Under the pieces are notes generated by a model, which saw only the letters and a list, made by a program, of their open reading frames with translations, did not search any database and was not told the DNA's origin. Positions 24,056-33,246 of a DNA stretch of 44,775 bases are shown piece by piece. The stretch comes from GCA-2701705 sp036163455 (GTDB lineage: Bacteria > Pseudomonadota > Gammaproteobacteria > GCA-002705445 > GCA-002716945), in NCBI GenBank assembly GCA_036163455.1, contig JAYZKL010000054.1, positions 1-44,775 on the forward strand. The letters are read 5' to 3'. The stretch's first letter is position 1, and every line of letters starts with the position of its first letter. Position numbers and translations under genes: made by a program.

Positions 24056-26083
24056 TCAATATCTTTGTTTTTTTATTTTTGGCATATCCAAAAAACTTTC
24101 TTGAAGAGACGAAATTTGATCCCTCAATTCTGCAGCTTTCTCAAATTCTAAATCTTTAGCATATTCAAACATTTGGTTTTCTAGTTTTTTAATAATTAGA
24201 TGAACATTAGATTCTTTTACTTTTGGAAACCTTTTTTTAATTTCAGAAATGTTAGCAACTTTATCAATTTTCTTATTAGACAGATAAATATCTTCATCAA
24301 GATATTCTTTGATAGCTTTTTTAATGCCTTGAGGTTTAATATTATTCATTTTATTAAAACTTACTTGTATTTCTCTCCTTCTATCTGTTTCATCAATTGC
24401 CTTTTTCATTGAGCCAGTCATTTCATCACCATACAAAATAACTCTTCCCTTGATATTTCTAGCAGCCCTTCCAATAGTTTGAATTAGAGATCTTTCTGAT
24501 CTCAAAAAGCCCTCTTTATCAGAATCTAATATAGCTACCAATTCTACCTCAGGCAAATCTAAGCCTTCTCGTAAAAGATTAATGCCTACCAGAACATCAA
24601 ATTCTCCTTGTCTTAAATCTCTGATTATTTCAACTCTATCGATAGTAGTTATATCTGAATGCAAGTATCTAACTTTAACATCAAAGCCCTCAAGATAATC
24701 AGTTAAATTCTCAGCCATTTTTTTTGTTAATGTTGTAATTAAAACTCTATTTTTATTTTTAACCACCTTATTTATTTCAGATAAGACATCTTCAACTTGA
24801 TTTGAAGATGGTCTGACTTCTACATTTGGATCTATTAGTCCTGTAGGACGTATGACTTGTTCAACTATATGTGTGGAGTTATCTATTTCATAAGGTCCTG
24901 GTGTTGCAGAAACATAAACTGTTTGGAATTTATATTTTTCAAATTCACTAAATTGTAAAGGTCTATTATCTAAAGCTGATGGCAATCTAAAACCATAATC
25001 AACTAAAGTTTCTTTTCTTGACTTATCACCCCTATACATGCCTCCAAGCTGTGGCACTGTCACATGACTTTCATCTATTATTATCATTCCATCTTTTGGC
25101 ATATAATCTAATAAACATGGTGGGGGGCATCCAGCATCTCTTCCACAAATGTATCTTGAGTAATTCTCGATACCAGAACAATACCCCATTTCTTGTATCA
25201 TTTCTAAATCAAAATTTGTCCTTTCTTTTAGTCTTTGTAATTCAAGTAATTTATTTTGGCTTCTTAAAAATTTTAATCTCTCTTCTAGTTCTTTTTTAAT
25301 TTGTATCACAGCATTATCTAGTATTGTTTTTGGTGTAACATAATGTGTTTTTGGATAAATTGTACATCTCTTTATTTTTTTTAAGATTTCCCCAGTTAAT
25401 GGATCAAAAGTGTATAGATTTTCAATTTCATCTCCACACAGCTCAACTCGTACTGCTTCTCTTTCAGAGTCCGCAGGAAATATGTCTATTATTTCACCCC
25501 TAACTTGATAAGCCCCTCTTCTGAGTTCTGTATCATTTCTCAGATACTGTAACTCACTCAACCTTCTCAAAATTTTCCTTTGGTCTACGACATCTCCAAT
25601 CACCATGTGCAAAATCATTTTAAAATAAGTATCTGGGTCACCCAAACCATAAATAGCAGATACTGTTCCTATTACAATGGCATCATTTCTTTCAAATAAA
25701 GATTTCGTGGCAGATAATCTCATTTGTTCTATGTGCTCATTCAGTGATGCATCTTTCTCAATATATGTGTCAGAAACTGGGACATATGCTTCTGGTTGAT
25801 AATAATCATAATACGAAACAAAATACTCAACTGAATTCTTTGGAAAAAAATCTCTCATTTCAGTATAAAGTTGAGCAGCTAAAGTCTTATTTGGCGCTAT
25901 TATTAAAGTTGTTTTATTGGTTTTTTCAATCAATTTTGCCATTGTGAAAGTTTTTCCAGATCCAGTTACTCCTAAAAGGGTCTGATGTGAGACACCATTT
26001 TGGATACTATCTACTAACGCACTGATGGCTTTAGGTTGATCACCCGATGCTTTGAGTTTGGTGTTGAGAATTAATTTCCTCAT
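24056..26083 (-). CDS. uvrB: Excinuclease ABC subunit B
   Basis: UvrB is the damage-verification helicase of nucleotide excision repair, acting with UvrA and UvrC. The 675-residue protein has Walker A GVTGSGKT (38-45), the beta-hairpin YYDYYQPEAYVP that probes the DNA, helicase motifs including IDESHV and GINLLREGLDLPEV, QTIGRAARN, and a C-terminal UVR domain (MFEYAKDLEFEKAAELRDQI) that contacts UvrC. It is full length. I find no LexA box (CTGT-N8-ACAG) in the 70 bp shared with the divergent aminotransferase gene, so SOS control is not evident. Confidence 0.97.
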   Translation of the reverse strand: MRKLILNTKLKASGDQPKAISALVDSIQNGVSHQTLLGVTGSGKTFTMAKLIEKTNKTTLIIAPNKTLAAQLYTEMRDFFPKNSVEYFVSYYDYYQPEAYVPVSDTYIEKDASLNEHIEQMRLSATKSLFERNDAIVIGTVSAIYGLGDPDTYFKMILHMVIGDVVDQRKILRRLSELQYLRNDTELRRGAYQVRGEIIDIFPADSEREAVRVELCGDEIENLYTFDPLTGEILKKIKRCTIYPKTHYVTPKTILDNAVIQIKKELEERLKFLRSQNKLLELQRLKERTNFDLEMIQEMGYCSGIENYSRYICGRDAGCPPPCLLDYMPKDGMIIIDESHVTVPQLGGMYRGDKSRKETLVDYGFRLPSALDNRPLQFSEFEKYKFQTVYVSATPGPYEIDNSTHIVEQVIRPTGLIDPNVEVRPSSNQVEDVLSEINKVVKNKNRVLITTLTKKMAENLTDYLEGFDVKVRYLHSDITTIDRVEIIRDLRQGEFDVLVGINLLREGLDLPEVELVAILDSDKEGFLRSERSLIQTIGRAARNIKGRVILYGDEMTGSMKKAIDETDRRREIQVSFNKMNNIKPQGIKKAIKEYLDEDIYLSNKKIDKVANISEIKKRFPKVKESNVHLIIKKLENQMFEYAKDLEFEKAAELRDQISSLQESFLDMPKIKKQRY

Positions 26084-26153
26084 AAATGATATTTTAACAT
26101 GAAGTTTACTTAAAAGACTCTATTATGATAATATCTTATTCAAGGAAACTAAG

Positions 26154-27329
26154 TTGACAATCTCAAAAAGGATAAAATTAATAAACCCTTCATCCACGAT
26201 GGCTCTTACCGCAAGAGCGAATGAAATGCGTCAAAAGGGAATGGATGTCATTGTTCTCACTGTAGGGGAACCAGATTTTGATACACCTGAACATATAAAG
26301 GAAGCAGCTCGTTCTGCTATTAACTCTGGTTCAACCAAATATACGGCTGTAGATGGTACCTCACAATTAAAAGATGCAATAAAGACTAAGCTAAAGAAAG
26401 AAAATGAGTTAGTCTATTCGTCAGAACAAATAATTGCCTCTAATGGGTGCAAACAATCTTTATTTAACTTCTTGCAGGTCTTTCTTAATGAAGGCGATGA
26501 GGTTATTATACCAACGCCATATTGGGTATCATATGTAGATATGGTTAGATATGCTGGTGGCAAACCTATATTTCTTAAAACAACATATGACAATAACTTA
26601 AATATAAATATTAATGAATTAAAAAATATTATTACTAATAAAACTAAATTATTTTTATTAAATAGCCCAAACAATCCGAGCGGTAAATATTTTGATTCTA
26701 ATACTTTAAAAGAAATTGCTGATTTAATACTACAACATCCAAATATCTATATAGCCTCTGATGATATTTATGAACATGTAATCTGGCATAAAGAGAAATT
26801 CCATAACATACTTAATGTTTGTAGTGAACTCTATGATCGAACTATTATCTTTAATGGAATTTCAAAAGCATATGCTATGACTGGTTGGAGGATAGGTTAT
26901 GCAGCAGGGCCTAAAGAAATTATAAAAGCAATGAAAACATTACAATCACAAAGCACTTCTTGTCCAAGTTCCATATCACAAGCAGCTGCCTGTGAAGCTC
27001 TAACAAAAGAATGTAATGAAATTAAATCTATGAATGTTGAGTACAAAAAAAGACATGATTTAGTGGTTACTGCTTTAAATAAAATTAAAGGAGTAGAATG
27101 TAAAGACACTGATGGTACATTTTATATTTTTCCTTCATTTAAAGATCTTATAAAAAATAATGGAAAATTTAATAATGACAGTGATCTTGCTTTGTATCTT
27201 TTGGAAGAAGCTAAAGTTGCTGTTGTCCCAGGCAGTGCATTTGGTTTTGAAGGTCACTTAAGGATTTCAATAGCGCTAGATATGGATTCTCTACAAACAG
27301 CAATGGATAGGATGACATCTTATCTTTAG
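26154..27329 (+). CDS. Aspartate aminotransferase (class I/II, PLP)
   Basis: The enzyme moves amino groups between aspartate and 2-oxoglutarate. The 391-residue protein is a fold-type I aminotransferase of the AspB (Ib) subgroup: INPSSTMALTARANEMRQKG at the N terminus, NSPNNPSG, the PLP lysine motif SKAYAMTGWRIGYAAG (about 238-253) and GHLRISIAL with the carboxylate-binding arginine near the end. The start is TTG at 26154, with AAGGAAA upstream; no ATG in that area fits the family start. Related aromatic or prephenate aminotransferase specificity cannot be excluded. Its stop is 3 bp from the opposing tRNA-Asn gene. Confidence 0.9.
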   Translation: MTISKRIKLINPSSTMALTARANEMRQKGMDVIVLTVGEPDFDTPEHIKEAARSAINSGSTKYTAVDGTSQLKDAIKTKLKKENELVYSSEQIIASNGCKQSLFNFLQVFLNEGDEVIIPTPYWVSYVDMVRYAGGKPIFLKTTYDNNLNININELKNIITNKTKLFLLNSPNNPSGKYFDSNTLKEIADLILQHPNIYIASDDIYEHVIWHKEKFHNILNVCSELYDRTIIFNGISKAYAMTGWRIGYAAGPKEIIKAMKTLQSQSTSCPSSISQAAACEALTKECNEIKSMNVEYKKRHDLVVTALNKIKGVECKDTDGTFYIFPSFKDLIKNNGKFNNDSDLALYLLEEAKVAVVPGSAFGFEGHLRISIALDMDSLQTAMDRMTSYL

Positions 27330-27332
27330 AAA

Positions 27333-27405
27333 CTCCCCGGGACGGACTCGAACCGCCGACCTGGTGATTAACAGTCACTCGCTCTACCAACTGAGCTACC
27401 GGGGA
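27333..27405 (-). tRNA. tRNA-Asn (GTT)
   Basis: The 73-nt cloverleaf has acceptor stem TCCCCGG/CCGGGGA, D arm GCTC...GAGC, anticodon loop CTGTTAA (anticodon GTT), and T arm GGCGG-TTCGAGT-CCGTC. The top pair of the anticodon stem (27-43) is A.C rather than a Watson-Crick pair. CCA is not encoded. It is on the strand opposite the aminotransferase gene and downstream of galU, with its own promoter. Confidence 0.94.
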
Positions 27406-27417
27406 ATAATTTAAAAC

Positions 27418-27446
27418 ATCATATAATTAAGAAGCTGTTTCATCAA
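27418..27446 (-). promoter_or_regulatory. Promoter of tRNA-Asn
   Basis: On the minus strand TTGATG (27441-27446) and TATGAT (27418-27423) are 17 bp apart. Transcription would start a few bases before the mature tRNA 5' end, so the tRNA need not depend on galU read-through. Confidence 0.6.
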
Positions 27447-27453
27447 TTAATTT

Positions 27454-28323
27454 TTAAATTTTGATTTTTTCTAAATACTTTTTAAATTCTGTTTTTACTT
27501 CAGGATGCTCAAGAGCATATTCAACATTTGCTTTCAAATATCCAATTTTGCTTCCACAATCAAATCTCGGGCCAGAAAATTTAGACCCTAAAACATCTTC
27601 AGAATCAAGTAATTTACAGATTGCATCTGTTATTTGAATTTCTCTACCAACTGTTGGCTCAGTATTTTCAATCATTTTAAAGATTTTAGATGAAAATATA
27701 TAACGGCCGACCACAGCCAAATTAGATTTAGCTGCTGATGGGTTTGGTTTTTCAACAATAGATTTAATTTTAACTAGATTTTTTGTTTTTTGTGAATATT
27801 CTACGATACCATATTTGTCAGTCTCATGTTTGGCAATTATCTCGAGGGCTAAAACATTTGAATCAAATTTATTTCTAATATTTATCATTTGTTTAATCGT
27901 AGGAATTTTAGATTTAATTAAATCATCGGCGAGGATTACCGCAAAATCACTATTTCCAATAATTTTTTTTGCACAATAGATGGCGTGTCCTAACCCTAAT
28001 GGCTTTTCTTGTCTAACAAAAGTACAGTTTACATTCTTTGGAACAATTTTCTTTATAAGTTTTAATAGATTTAATTTTTTTTTATTTCTAAGATCTTCTT
28101 CTAACTTAGGTGAAGGGTCAAAGTGATTTATAATTGCATTTTTAGTTCTACCTATTACAAAGATTAAGTGGTTAATTCCTGCATCAATAGCCTCTTCCGC
28201 AGCATACTGTATTAAAGGTTTATCAACAACTGGCAGCATTTCCTTTGGGCTAGCTTTTGTAGCTGGTAAAAATCGTGTCCCTAGACCCGCCACAGGAAAG
28301 ACAGCTTTCTTTATTTTTTTCAT
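27454..28323 (-). CDS. galU: UTP-glucose-1-phosphate uridylyltransferase
   Basis: GalU makes UDP-glucose for lipopolysaccharide and other surface sugars. The 289-residue protein begins with the nucleotide-binding signature VFPVAGLGTRFLPATKASPKEMLPVVDKPLIQYA (about 8-41) and includes LGLGHAIYCA, FAVILADDLI and VEKPNPSAAKSNLAVVGRYI. It is slightly shorter than E. coli GalU (302). It is divergent from fdxA across 31 bp. Confidence 0.95.
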   Translation of the reverse strand: MKKIKKAVFPVAGLGTRFLPATKASPKEMLPVVDKPLIQYAAEEAIDAGINHLIFVIGRTKNAIINHFDPSPKLEEDLRNKKKLNLLKLIKKIVPKNVNCTFVRQEKPLGLGHAIYCAKKIIGNSDFAVILADDLIKSKIPTIKQMINIRNKFDSNVLALEIIAKHETDKYGIVEYSQKTKNLVKIKSIVEKPNPSAAKSNLAVVGRYIFSSKIFKMIENTEPTVGREIQITDAICKLLDSEDVLGSKFSGPRFDCGSKIGYLKANVEYALEHPEVKTEFKKYLEKIKI

Positions 28324-28354
28324 AGTGCTAATATTATTTTAATAAAAAAATTCA

Positions 28355-28678
28355 ATGACATATGTTATCACAGAAAACTGTATAAAGTGCAAATATACTG
28401 ATTGCGTGGAAGTGTGTCCTGTTGATTGTTTTCATGAAGGTCCAAATTTTTTAGTAATTAATCCGGATGAATGCATTGATTGTTCTCTCTGTGAACCAGA
28501 GTGCCCAATAGATGCCATTGTTTCAGATGAAGATATAAAGGAGGATGAAAAAAAGTTTCTTGAAATCAATGAGAGACTCTCAAAAAAGTGGCCTATCCTA
28601 TCTCAAGCAAAAGATGCGCCTAAAGATGCAAAAGAATGGGAAAATAAAAAAAATAAACTTGAGTTATTAGAAGAATAG
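28355..28678 (+). CDS. fdxA: Seven-iron ferredoxin FdxA
   Basis: The 107-residue protein resembles Azotobacter FdI-type ferredoxins, which carry one [3Fe-4S] and one [4Fe-4S] cluster. Cysteines are at 9, 12, 17, 21, 25, 40, 43, 46 and 50. By family comparison, C9, C17 and C50 bind the 3Fe cluster and C21, C40, C43 and C46 the 4Fe cluster. An acidic C-terminal extension (about 60-107) is typical of FdxA. It is a single gene, convergent with dnaB. It probably serves as a low-potential electron carrier; the partner is not visible here. Confidence 0.93.
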   Translation: MTYVITENCIKCKYTDCVEVCPVDCFHEGPNFLVINPDECIDCSLCEPECPIDAIVSDEDIKEDEKKFLEINERLSKKWPILSQAKDAPKDAKEWENKKNKLELLEE

Positions 28679-28684
28679 TTTAGC

Positions 28685-30058
28685 TTAAGCACCAAAATCT
28701 TTGTTATTTTCATATACAGGTGGTTGATAGTCCTCAAATCTAGTACATGCCGGTCTGAATGTTAATATAGTTTGTCCGATTTCTCCATTACGATGTTTTG
28801 CAATATTAACTTCAGCTGTATTTTTGGTTTCAGCATTTTTATTATATACTTCATCTCGGTAAAGAAACATGACTATATCAGCATCTTGTTCAATAGAGCC
28901 GGACTCTCTCAGGTCTGATAAAAATGGTCGTCTATCATTTCTCTTTTCAACATCTCTATTAAGCTGAGAAAGAGCAATCACTGGAATATCTAATTCTTTT
29001 GCCAACGCTTTCAATGCTCTGGTAATTTCCGAAATTTCATTCACCCTATTTTGATCAAAATTACGTGATCTTGTGACTCCCATAAGCTGCAGATAATCAA
29101 TGATAATTAAATCAACTCCGTGTTCTCTTTTCATGCGCCTAGCTTTTGCTCTTAAATCCATAGGTGTAATTGATGGGGTCTCGTCAACAAAAAAATCACA
29201 TTCTTGCATCATAGTGATTGCGGAGGTAACTGCCTTCGTATTATCTGATGAAGATTCATAATCTCCTGTTCTTATTTGTTGCATAGATACAGTACTAAGA
29301 GTTGATAGCATTCGTAGGGCAATCTGCTGAGCAGACATTTCTAAACTAAAAAATCCCACTTTCTTTTCTTGTTTTAGAACAATATTTAAGGCTACATTCA
29401 TAGAGAAAGCTGTCTTACCCATTGACGGTCTTCCTGCAATAACAATCAAATCAGATTTTTGTAAACCACCCAATCTTTCATCAAGTTTTTTGTAACCTGT
29501 AAGAAGATAATCAATTTTATTATTATTTTTCTTCTCATAAATCAACTCAACCATATCACTCACAATAGGTCCAATTTTAGTTAACCCATCATTTGTTTTA
29601 GTCTCACTGGTAATCCCAAAAATTTCAGTTTCTGCTTTATCTAAAACATCATTAACATTCCCTTCATCGCTTTGATGGACTTGTTCAATAATTTTTGTAC
29701 TAGTATTAATTAACTTACGCATTATTGATTTTTCTCTTATGATTGCTGCATAAGTTTCTATGTGAGCAGATGTGGGTAATTTTTTGACAAGAGCTTTCAA
29801 ATACTCTACACCTCCTACTTTATCTAATACAGATTTACTTTTTAAGGCCTCCTCAAGTACTAAAATATCAATAGATTGATTGCTTAAAGCGAGATTCAAT
29901 AATTCTTTAAAAATAATTTGATGGTTAGATTCATAGAAATCATTTACATCAATTTTATCAGTGATTTTCTCCCATCCTGTGCCATCCATTATAAGCGCTC
30001 CAAGAAAAGCTTGTTCAGCGTCAGTTGATTTAGGAATAGATGGTATTTTTGGAGCCAT
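28685..30058 (-). CDS. dnaB: Replicative DNA helicase DnaB
   Basis: DnaB is the hexameric helicase that opens the replication fork. The 457-residue protein has the N-terminal helical domain (about 12-115), a linker, and the RecA-like domain with Walker A GRPSMGKT (209-216), LIIIDYLQLM (Walker B), and the RDVEKRNDRRPFLSDLRESGSIEQDAD region. It follows rplI by 56 bp, the common rpsF-rpsR-rplI-dnaB arrangement. No intein is present. Confidence 0.97.
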   Translation of the reverse strand: MAPKIPSIPKSTDAEQAFLGALIMDGTGWEKITDKIDVNDFYESNHQIIFKELLNLALSNQSIDILVLEEALKSKSVLDKVGGVEYLKALVKKLPTSAHIETYAAIIREKSIMRKLINTSTKIIEQVHQSDEGNVNDVLDKAETEIFGITSETKTNDGLTKIGPIVSDMVELIYEKKNNNKIDYLLTGYKKLDERLGGLQKSDLIVIAGRPSMGKTAFSMNVALNIVLKQEKKVGFFSLEMSAQQIALRMLSTLSTVSMQQIRTGDYESSSDNTKAVTSAITMMQECDFFVDETPSITPMDLRAKARRMKREHGVDLIIIDYLQLMGVTRSRNFDQNRVNEISEITRALKALAKELDIPVIALSQLNRDVEKRNDRRPFLSDLRESGSIEQDADIVMFLYRDEVYNKNAETKNTAEVNIAKHRNGEIGQTILTFRPACTRFEDYQPPVYENNKDFGA

Positions 30059-30114
30059 ACTTCATTCTAACCGAAAAATGAATGACTTTATATCTTGACT
30101 AGGAAAAATTTTCT

Positions 30115-30591
30115 TTATGTTTTAGGAAGAACATTTGCTTCTTCCTTGACAAGTATAGGTATTTCAATACTAACTTCAGGGTGTAAATTAATATGAGCAG
30201 TAAATTCACCAATTGTCTTAATTGTACCCAATGGAAGATTAATTTGTTTTTTTTCTATTTCATGACCTTGATCATTTATCTTATCTAAAATATTTTGAAG
30301 AGTAATAGAACCAAAGATTTTGTCTTCTTCTTGAATCTTTGCCATAAAAACTATTGGGTTCTCAGAAAAATATTTTAATTTTTCTTGTTTTTCTAGAGCA
30401 AGATTCTTGATTTTCTCTTCTTCAGCTAATAATTCCTGTTTTTTCTTTTCAACAAAAAGAATATTTTCTTTTGTTGGCATAACAGCAATCTTTTTAGGCA
30501 ACAAATAGTTTCTTGCATAACCTGGTTTCACAGAAATTTCTGCGCCAATATCACCGAGTTTATTAATTTTTTGTAACAAAAGAACTTTCAT
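30115..30591 (-). CDS. rplI: 50S ribosomal protein L9
   Basis: The 158-residue protein has the conserved N-terminal domain (MKVLLLQKINKLGDIG, VKPGYARNYLLPKKIA), a long connecting helix rich in E/K (about 45-75) and a C-terminal domain. It starts 1 bp after the rpsR stop. Confidence 0.96.
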   Translation of the reverse strand: MKVLLLQKINKLGDIGAEISVKPGYARNYLLPKKIAVMPTKENILFVEKKKQELLAEEEKIKNLALEKQEKLKYFSENPIVFMAKIQEEDKIFGSITLQNILDKINDQGHEIEKKQINLPLGTIKTIGEFTAHINLHPEVSIEIPILVKEEANVLPKT

Positions 30592-30592
30592 G

Positions 30593-30817
30593 TTATTTAT
30601 GATTGTCGCAATAAGGGATAAGTGCTAGGTATCTAGCAATTTTTATCGCTTTATTTATTTTTCTCTGATCCTTTCCGCTTAAAGAGCCAGTTCTTCTAGG
30701 ATTAATTTTTCCTGTTTCAGATATAAATTTCTTTAAAAAACCTATATTCTTATAATCTATATCTTTTGAGTTAAATTTTTCTTTATCAATCTCGTTATTT
30801 GTTGTTCTATTTTCCAT
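30593..30817 (-). CDS. rpsR: 30S ribosomal protein S18
   Basis: The 74-residue protein carries the S18 core: DYKNIGFLKKFISETGKINPRR, then TGSLSGKDQRKINKAIKIARYLALIPY. It follows rpsF by 10 bp; priB, which lies between them in enterobacteria, is absent. Confidence 0.96.
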   Translation of the reverse strand: MENRTTNNEIDKEKFNSKDIDYKNIGFLKKFISETGKINPRRTGSLSGKDQRKINKAIKIARYLALIPYCDNHK

Positions 30818-30827
30818 ATTTAAATAA

Positions 30828-31172
30828 TTAATGCGCTTCTTCTTTATTAGTTTTTTCTCTATTCATCATAACTGATGACTCTGTATATGCCTTTGTGCGT
30901 TGAAGTATGATATGCCTAAGAATAGAATCATTAAATTTTATAAGCCCTGATATTTCGTCTATTACTTGATTGTCTGCTTGTATGTTCATCATTATATAAC
31001 GAGCTTTGTTATTTTTATTAATTTCATACGCTAGCTTTAGATTTCCCCAATCCTCATATCGATCAACTTTTCCGCCCTTTGAAGAAATAATCTTTTGATA
31101 CTTGTCCATAGTTTGTTCTGTCAAACTATCTTGATTAATATCAAACATTAGTACAATTTCATAATTTCTCAT
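30828..31172 (-). CDS. rpsF: 30S ribosomal protein S6
   Basis: The 114-residue protein begins MRNYEIVLMFDINQD and has the DWGNLKLAYEINKNNKARYIMMNI core and ILRHIILQRTKAYTE near the end, all S6 features. It heads the rpsF-rpsR-rplI group, 53 bp after rlmB. I do not see a clear S6:S18 regulatory hairpin in that gap. Confidence 0.96.
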   Translation of the reverse strand: MRNYEIVLMFDINQDSLTEQTMDKYQKIISSKGGKVDRYEDWGNLKLAYEINKNNKARYIMMNIQADNQVIDEISGLIKFNDSILRHIILQRTKAYTESSVMMNREKTNKEEAH

Positions 31173-31225
31173 TCAAATAATCCTCATTGCGAATACTACT
31201 GGACAAATGTATATATTTCAAACAA

Positions 31226-31996
31226 TCATTTACTTTTTTTGAAAAATCTAGCTACTTCATGAAGTATGATTCCTGTAGCGACAGAAACATTCAAACATTC
31301 AACAGAACCAATGGTTGGTATACGATAAACTTCGTCACACAATTTCAATAACGACTTACTGATACCCATCCCTTCTGAACCAACTATTATTGCACAACCA
31401 CATTTCAAATTATCCTTTTGGAGAATTGCTATTTCATTTTTAGCATTATGATGAGCGCCTAAAATAAAAATATTATTTTTCTTTAATTTATTTACAATGG
31501 CAGCCAAATTATTGCTCTCAAATAAATTTATGCCTTGGAGCCCTCCAGATGCAGCTTTATGAACAAGGGGTGTGATTGGGCAGGATTGAGATTTTTTCTT
31601 AATTATTAAGGAAACGCCAAAAGCATTGGCAGATCTTATACATGAGCCAAGATTCCTAGGGTCTTGGATAGAATCAAAAATTATAATGAGGGGGGTTTTT
31701 TTATTGTGAAGATACATGTCTATATTAAAATCTACATTCGATATTGAATTAATTTCACAAACCACACCTTGATGCTTATTAGAGAGACAACTCATTGTTA
31801 AGACATCTTTATCTGCTTCAGTAATTGGGATATTCTTTGACTCTGCAATACTGTATATTTCTAAAAGTTGTTTATTTTTTGAATCCTTTTTAATTAAAAC
31901 TTTGACAACTGAATTGGGGTTTGATTTTAATATAGATGTAGAACTATGTATGCCATAAACATTTTTGTTTATAGATTTATTATTGTTTTTACTCAT
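31226..31996 (-). CDS. rlmB: 23S rRNA 2'-O-methyltransferase RlmB
   Basis: RlmB methylates Gm2251 in 23S rRNA. The 256-residue protein has an N-terminal substrate-binding domain (YGIHSSTSIL, about 14-23) and the SPOUT domain with the three family motifs: DSIQDPRNLGSCIRSANAFG (about 109-128), IIVGSEGMGIS, and IPTIGSVECLNVSVATGIIL. It overlaps purA by ATGA. In E. coli rnr lies between purA (after nsrR) and rlmB; here nothing does. Confidence 0.95.
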   Translation of the reverse strand: MSKNNNKSINKNVYGIHSSTSILKSNPNSVVKVLIKKDSKNKQLLEIYSIAESKNIPITEADKDVLTMSCLSNKHQGVVCEINSISNVDFNIDMYLHNKKTPLIIIFDSIQDPRNLGSCIRSANAFGVSLIIKKKSQSCPITPLVHKAASGGLQGINLFESNNLAAIVNKLKKNNIFILGAHHNAKNEIAILQKDNLKCGCAIIVGSEGMGISKSLLKLCDEVYRIPTIGSVECLNVSVATGIILHEVARFFKKSK

Positions 31997-33243
31997 TTAA
32001 AAATATTTTTTACAAATATTATATCGTCCCTAGAAGCGCCTGTAGAAATTAAATCTATAGAAATATTTGAGTAGTCTTCAATTGCATCAATATAATTACG
32101 TGCATTTTTTGGTAAGTCTTCAAGCTTAGTAATCCCTTGTGTAGAAATTTCCCATCCATCTAATTCAAAATATTCAATGCTGCTAGTATCATTAATATTT
32201 TCATAATTTTTAGCTATTTTTATTTTATCTAATTTATCAAGAACATCTAATTTTGTAAGTGCAATAGCATTTAAATTATTTAATTCAATCGCCTTATTTA
32301 GAATTTTTAAATCTAACCATCCACATCTTCTTGCTCTACCAGTCGTAGCCCCTACTTCTCCTCCCCATTCTGCAAGCTTTGTTCCAATATCATTTTTAAG
32401 TTCAGTTGGGAATGGTCCATTTCCTACTCTTGTTGTATAGGCTTTTGTGATTCCTAAAGAATAATTTATTTTGTTACTACCAAATCCAGTTCCTGTTGTT
32501 AGCCCTGGATATGTCGTGTTAGATGATGTGACATATGGATATGTTCCATGATCAATATCTAACATTGTTCCTTGTGCTCCTTCAAAAACGATATTAGATT
32601 CTTTGGTTAATTCTAGAATAATAGGGGTTACATCAAAAATATATTTTTTAATTTTTTCAAAAATCGATATTAACTTAGAAGTGGCTTCATCAATAGAGAC
32701 AGTAGAGGTTTGATAATACTCAGATAGAAGAAAATTATGATATTCCATAGAAATTTTAATTTTATTAATTAATATTTTTTCATCAAAGAAATCAATGAGT
32801 CTAAGTCCTCTTCTAGCAACTTTATCTTCATAAGTAGGGCCTATACCTCGACCAGTTGTCCCGATTGATTTTTTTCCTAAATGTTCTTCGCGAGCTATGT
32901 CAATTGATTGGTGAGTTGGTAAGATAACATGACAAAATTTGCTTATAAATAATTTATTCTCAACAGCTATATTATTAGATTCTAAATCATTTATTTCTTT
33001 CTGTAACGCTTCAAGTGAAACGACAACGCCATTACCAATAATTGACTTTACATGATTTCTCATTATTCCCGATGGTATCAAATGCAAGATAATTTCCTTT
33101 CCATTAATCAATAGCGTATGGCCAGCATTATGTCCTCCTTGAAAACGAATACATCCGGATGCATTTTCTGTTAAAACATCAACAATTTTACCTTTACCTT
33201 CATCGCCCCAATGTGTACCAACGAGAAATATATTTTTTTTCAT
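31993..33243 (-). CDS. purA: Adenylosuccinate synthetase
   Basis: PurA joins IMP and aspartate using GTP, the first committed step to AMP; PurB acts next. The 416-residue protein has GTHWGDEGKGKIVD (8-21), FQGGHNAGHTL with the catalytic His, GTTGRGIGPTYEDK, LFEGAQGT-type motif (VFEGAQGTMLDIDHGTYPYV) and WGGEVGATTGRARRCGW. It starts 3 bp after hisZ and overlaps rlmB. Confidence 0.97.
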   Translation of the reverse strand: MKKNIFLVGTHWGDEGKGKIVDVLTENASGCIRFQGGHNAGHTLLINGKEIILHLIPSGIMRNHVKSIIGNGVVVSLEALQKEINDLESNNIAVENKLFISKFCHVILPTHQSIDIAREEHLGKKSIGTTGRGIGPTYEDKVARRGLRLIDFFDEKILINKIKISMEYHNFLLSEYYQTSTVSIDEATSKLISIFEKIKKYIFDVTPIILELTKESNIVFEGAQGTMLDIDHGTYPYVTSSNTTYPGLTTGTGFGSNKINYSLGITKAYTTRVGNGPFPTELKNDIGTKLAEWGGEVGATTGRARRCGWLDLKILNKAIELNNLNAIALTKLDVLDKLDKIKIAKNYENINDTSSIEYFELDGWEISTQGITKLEDLPKNARNYIDAIEDYSNISIDLISTGASRDDIIFVKNIFK

Positions 33244-33246
33244 AGC

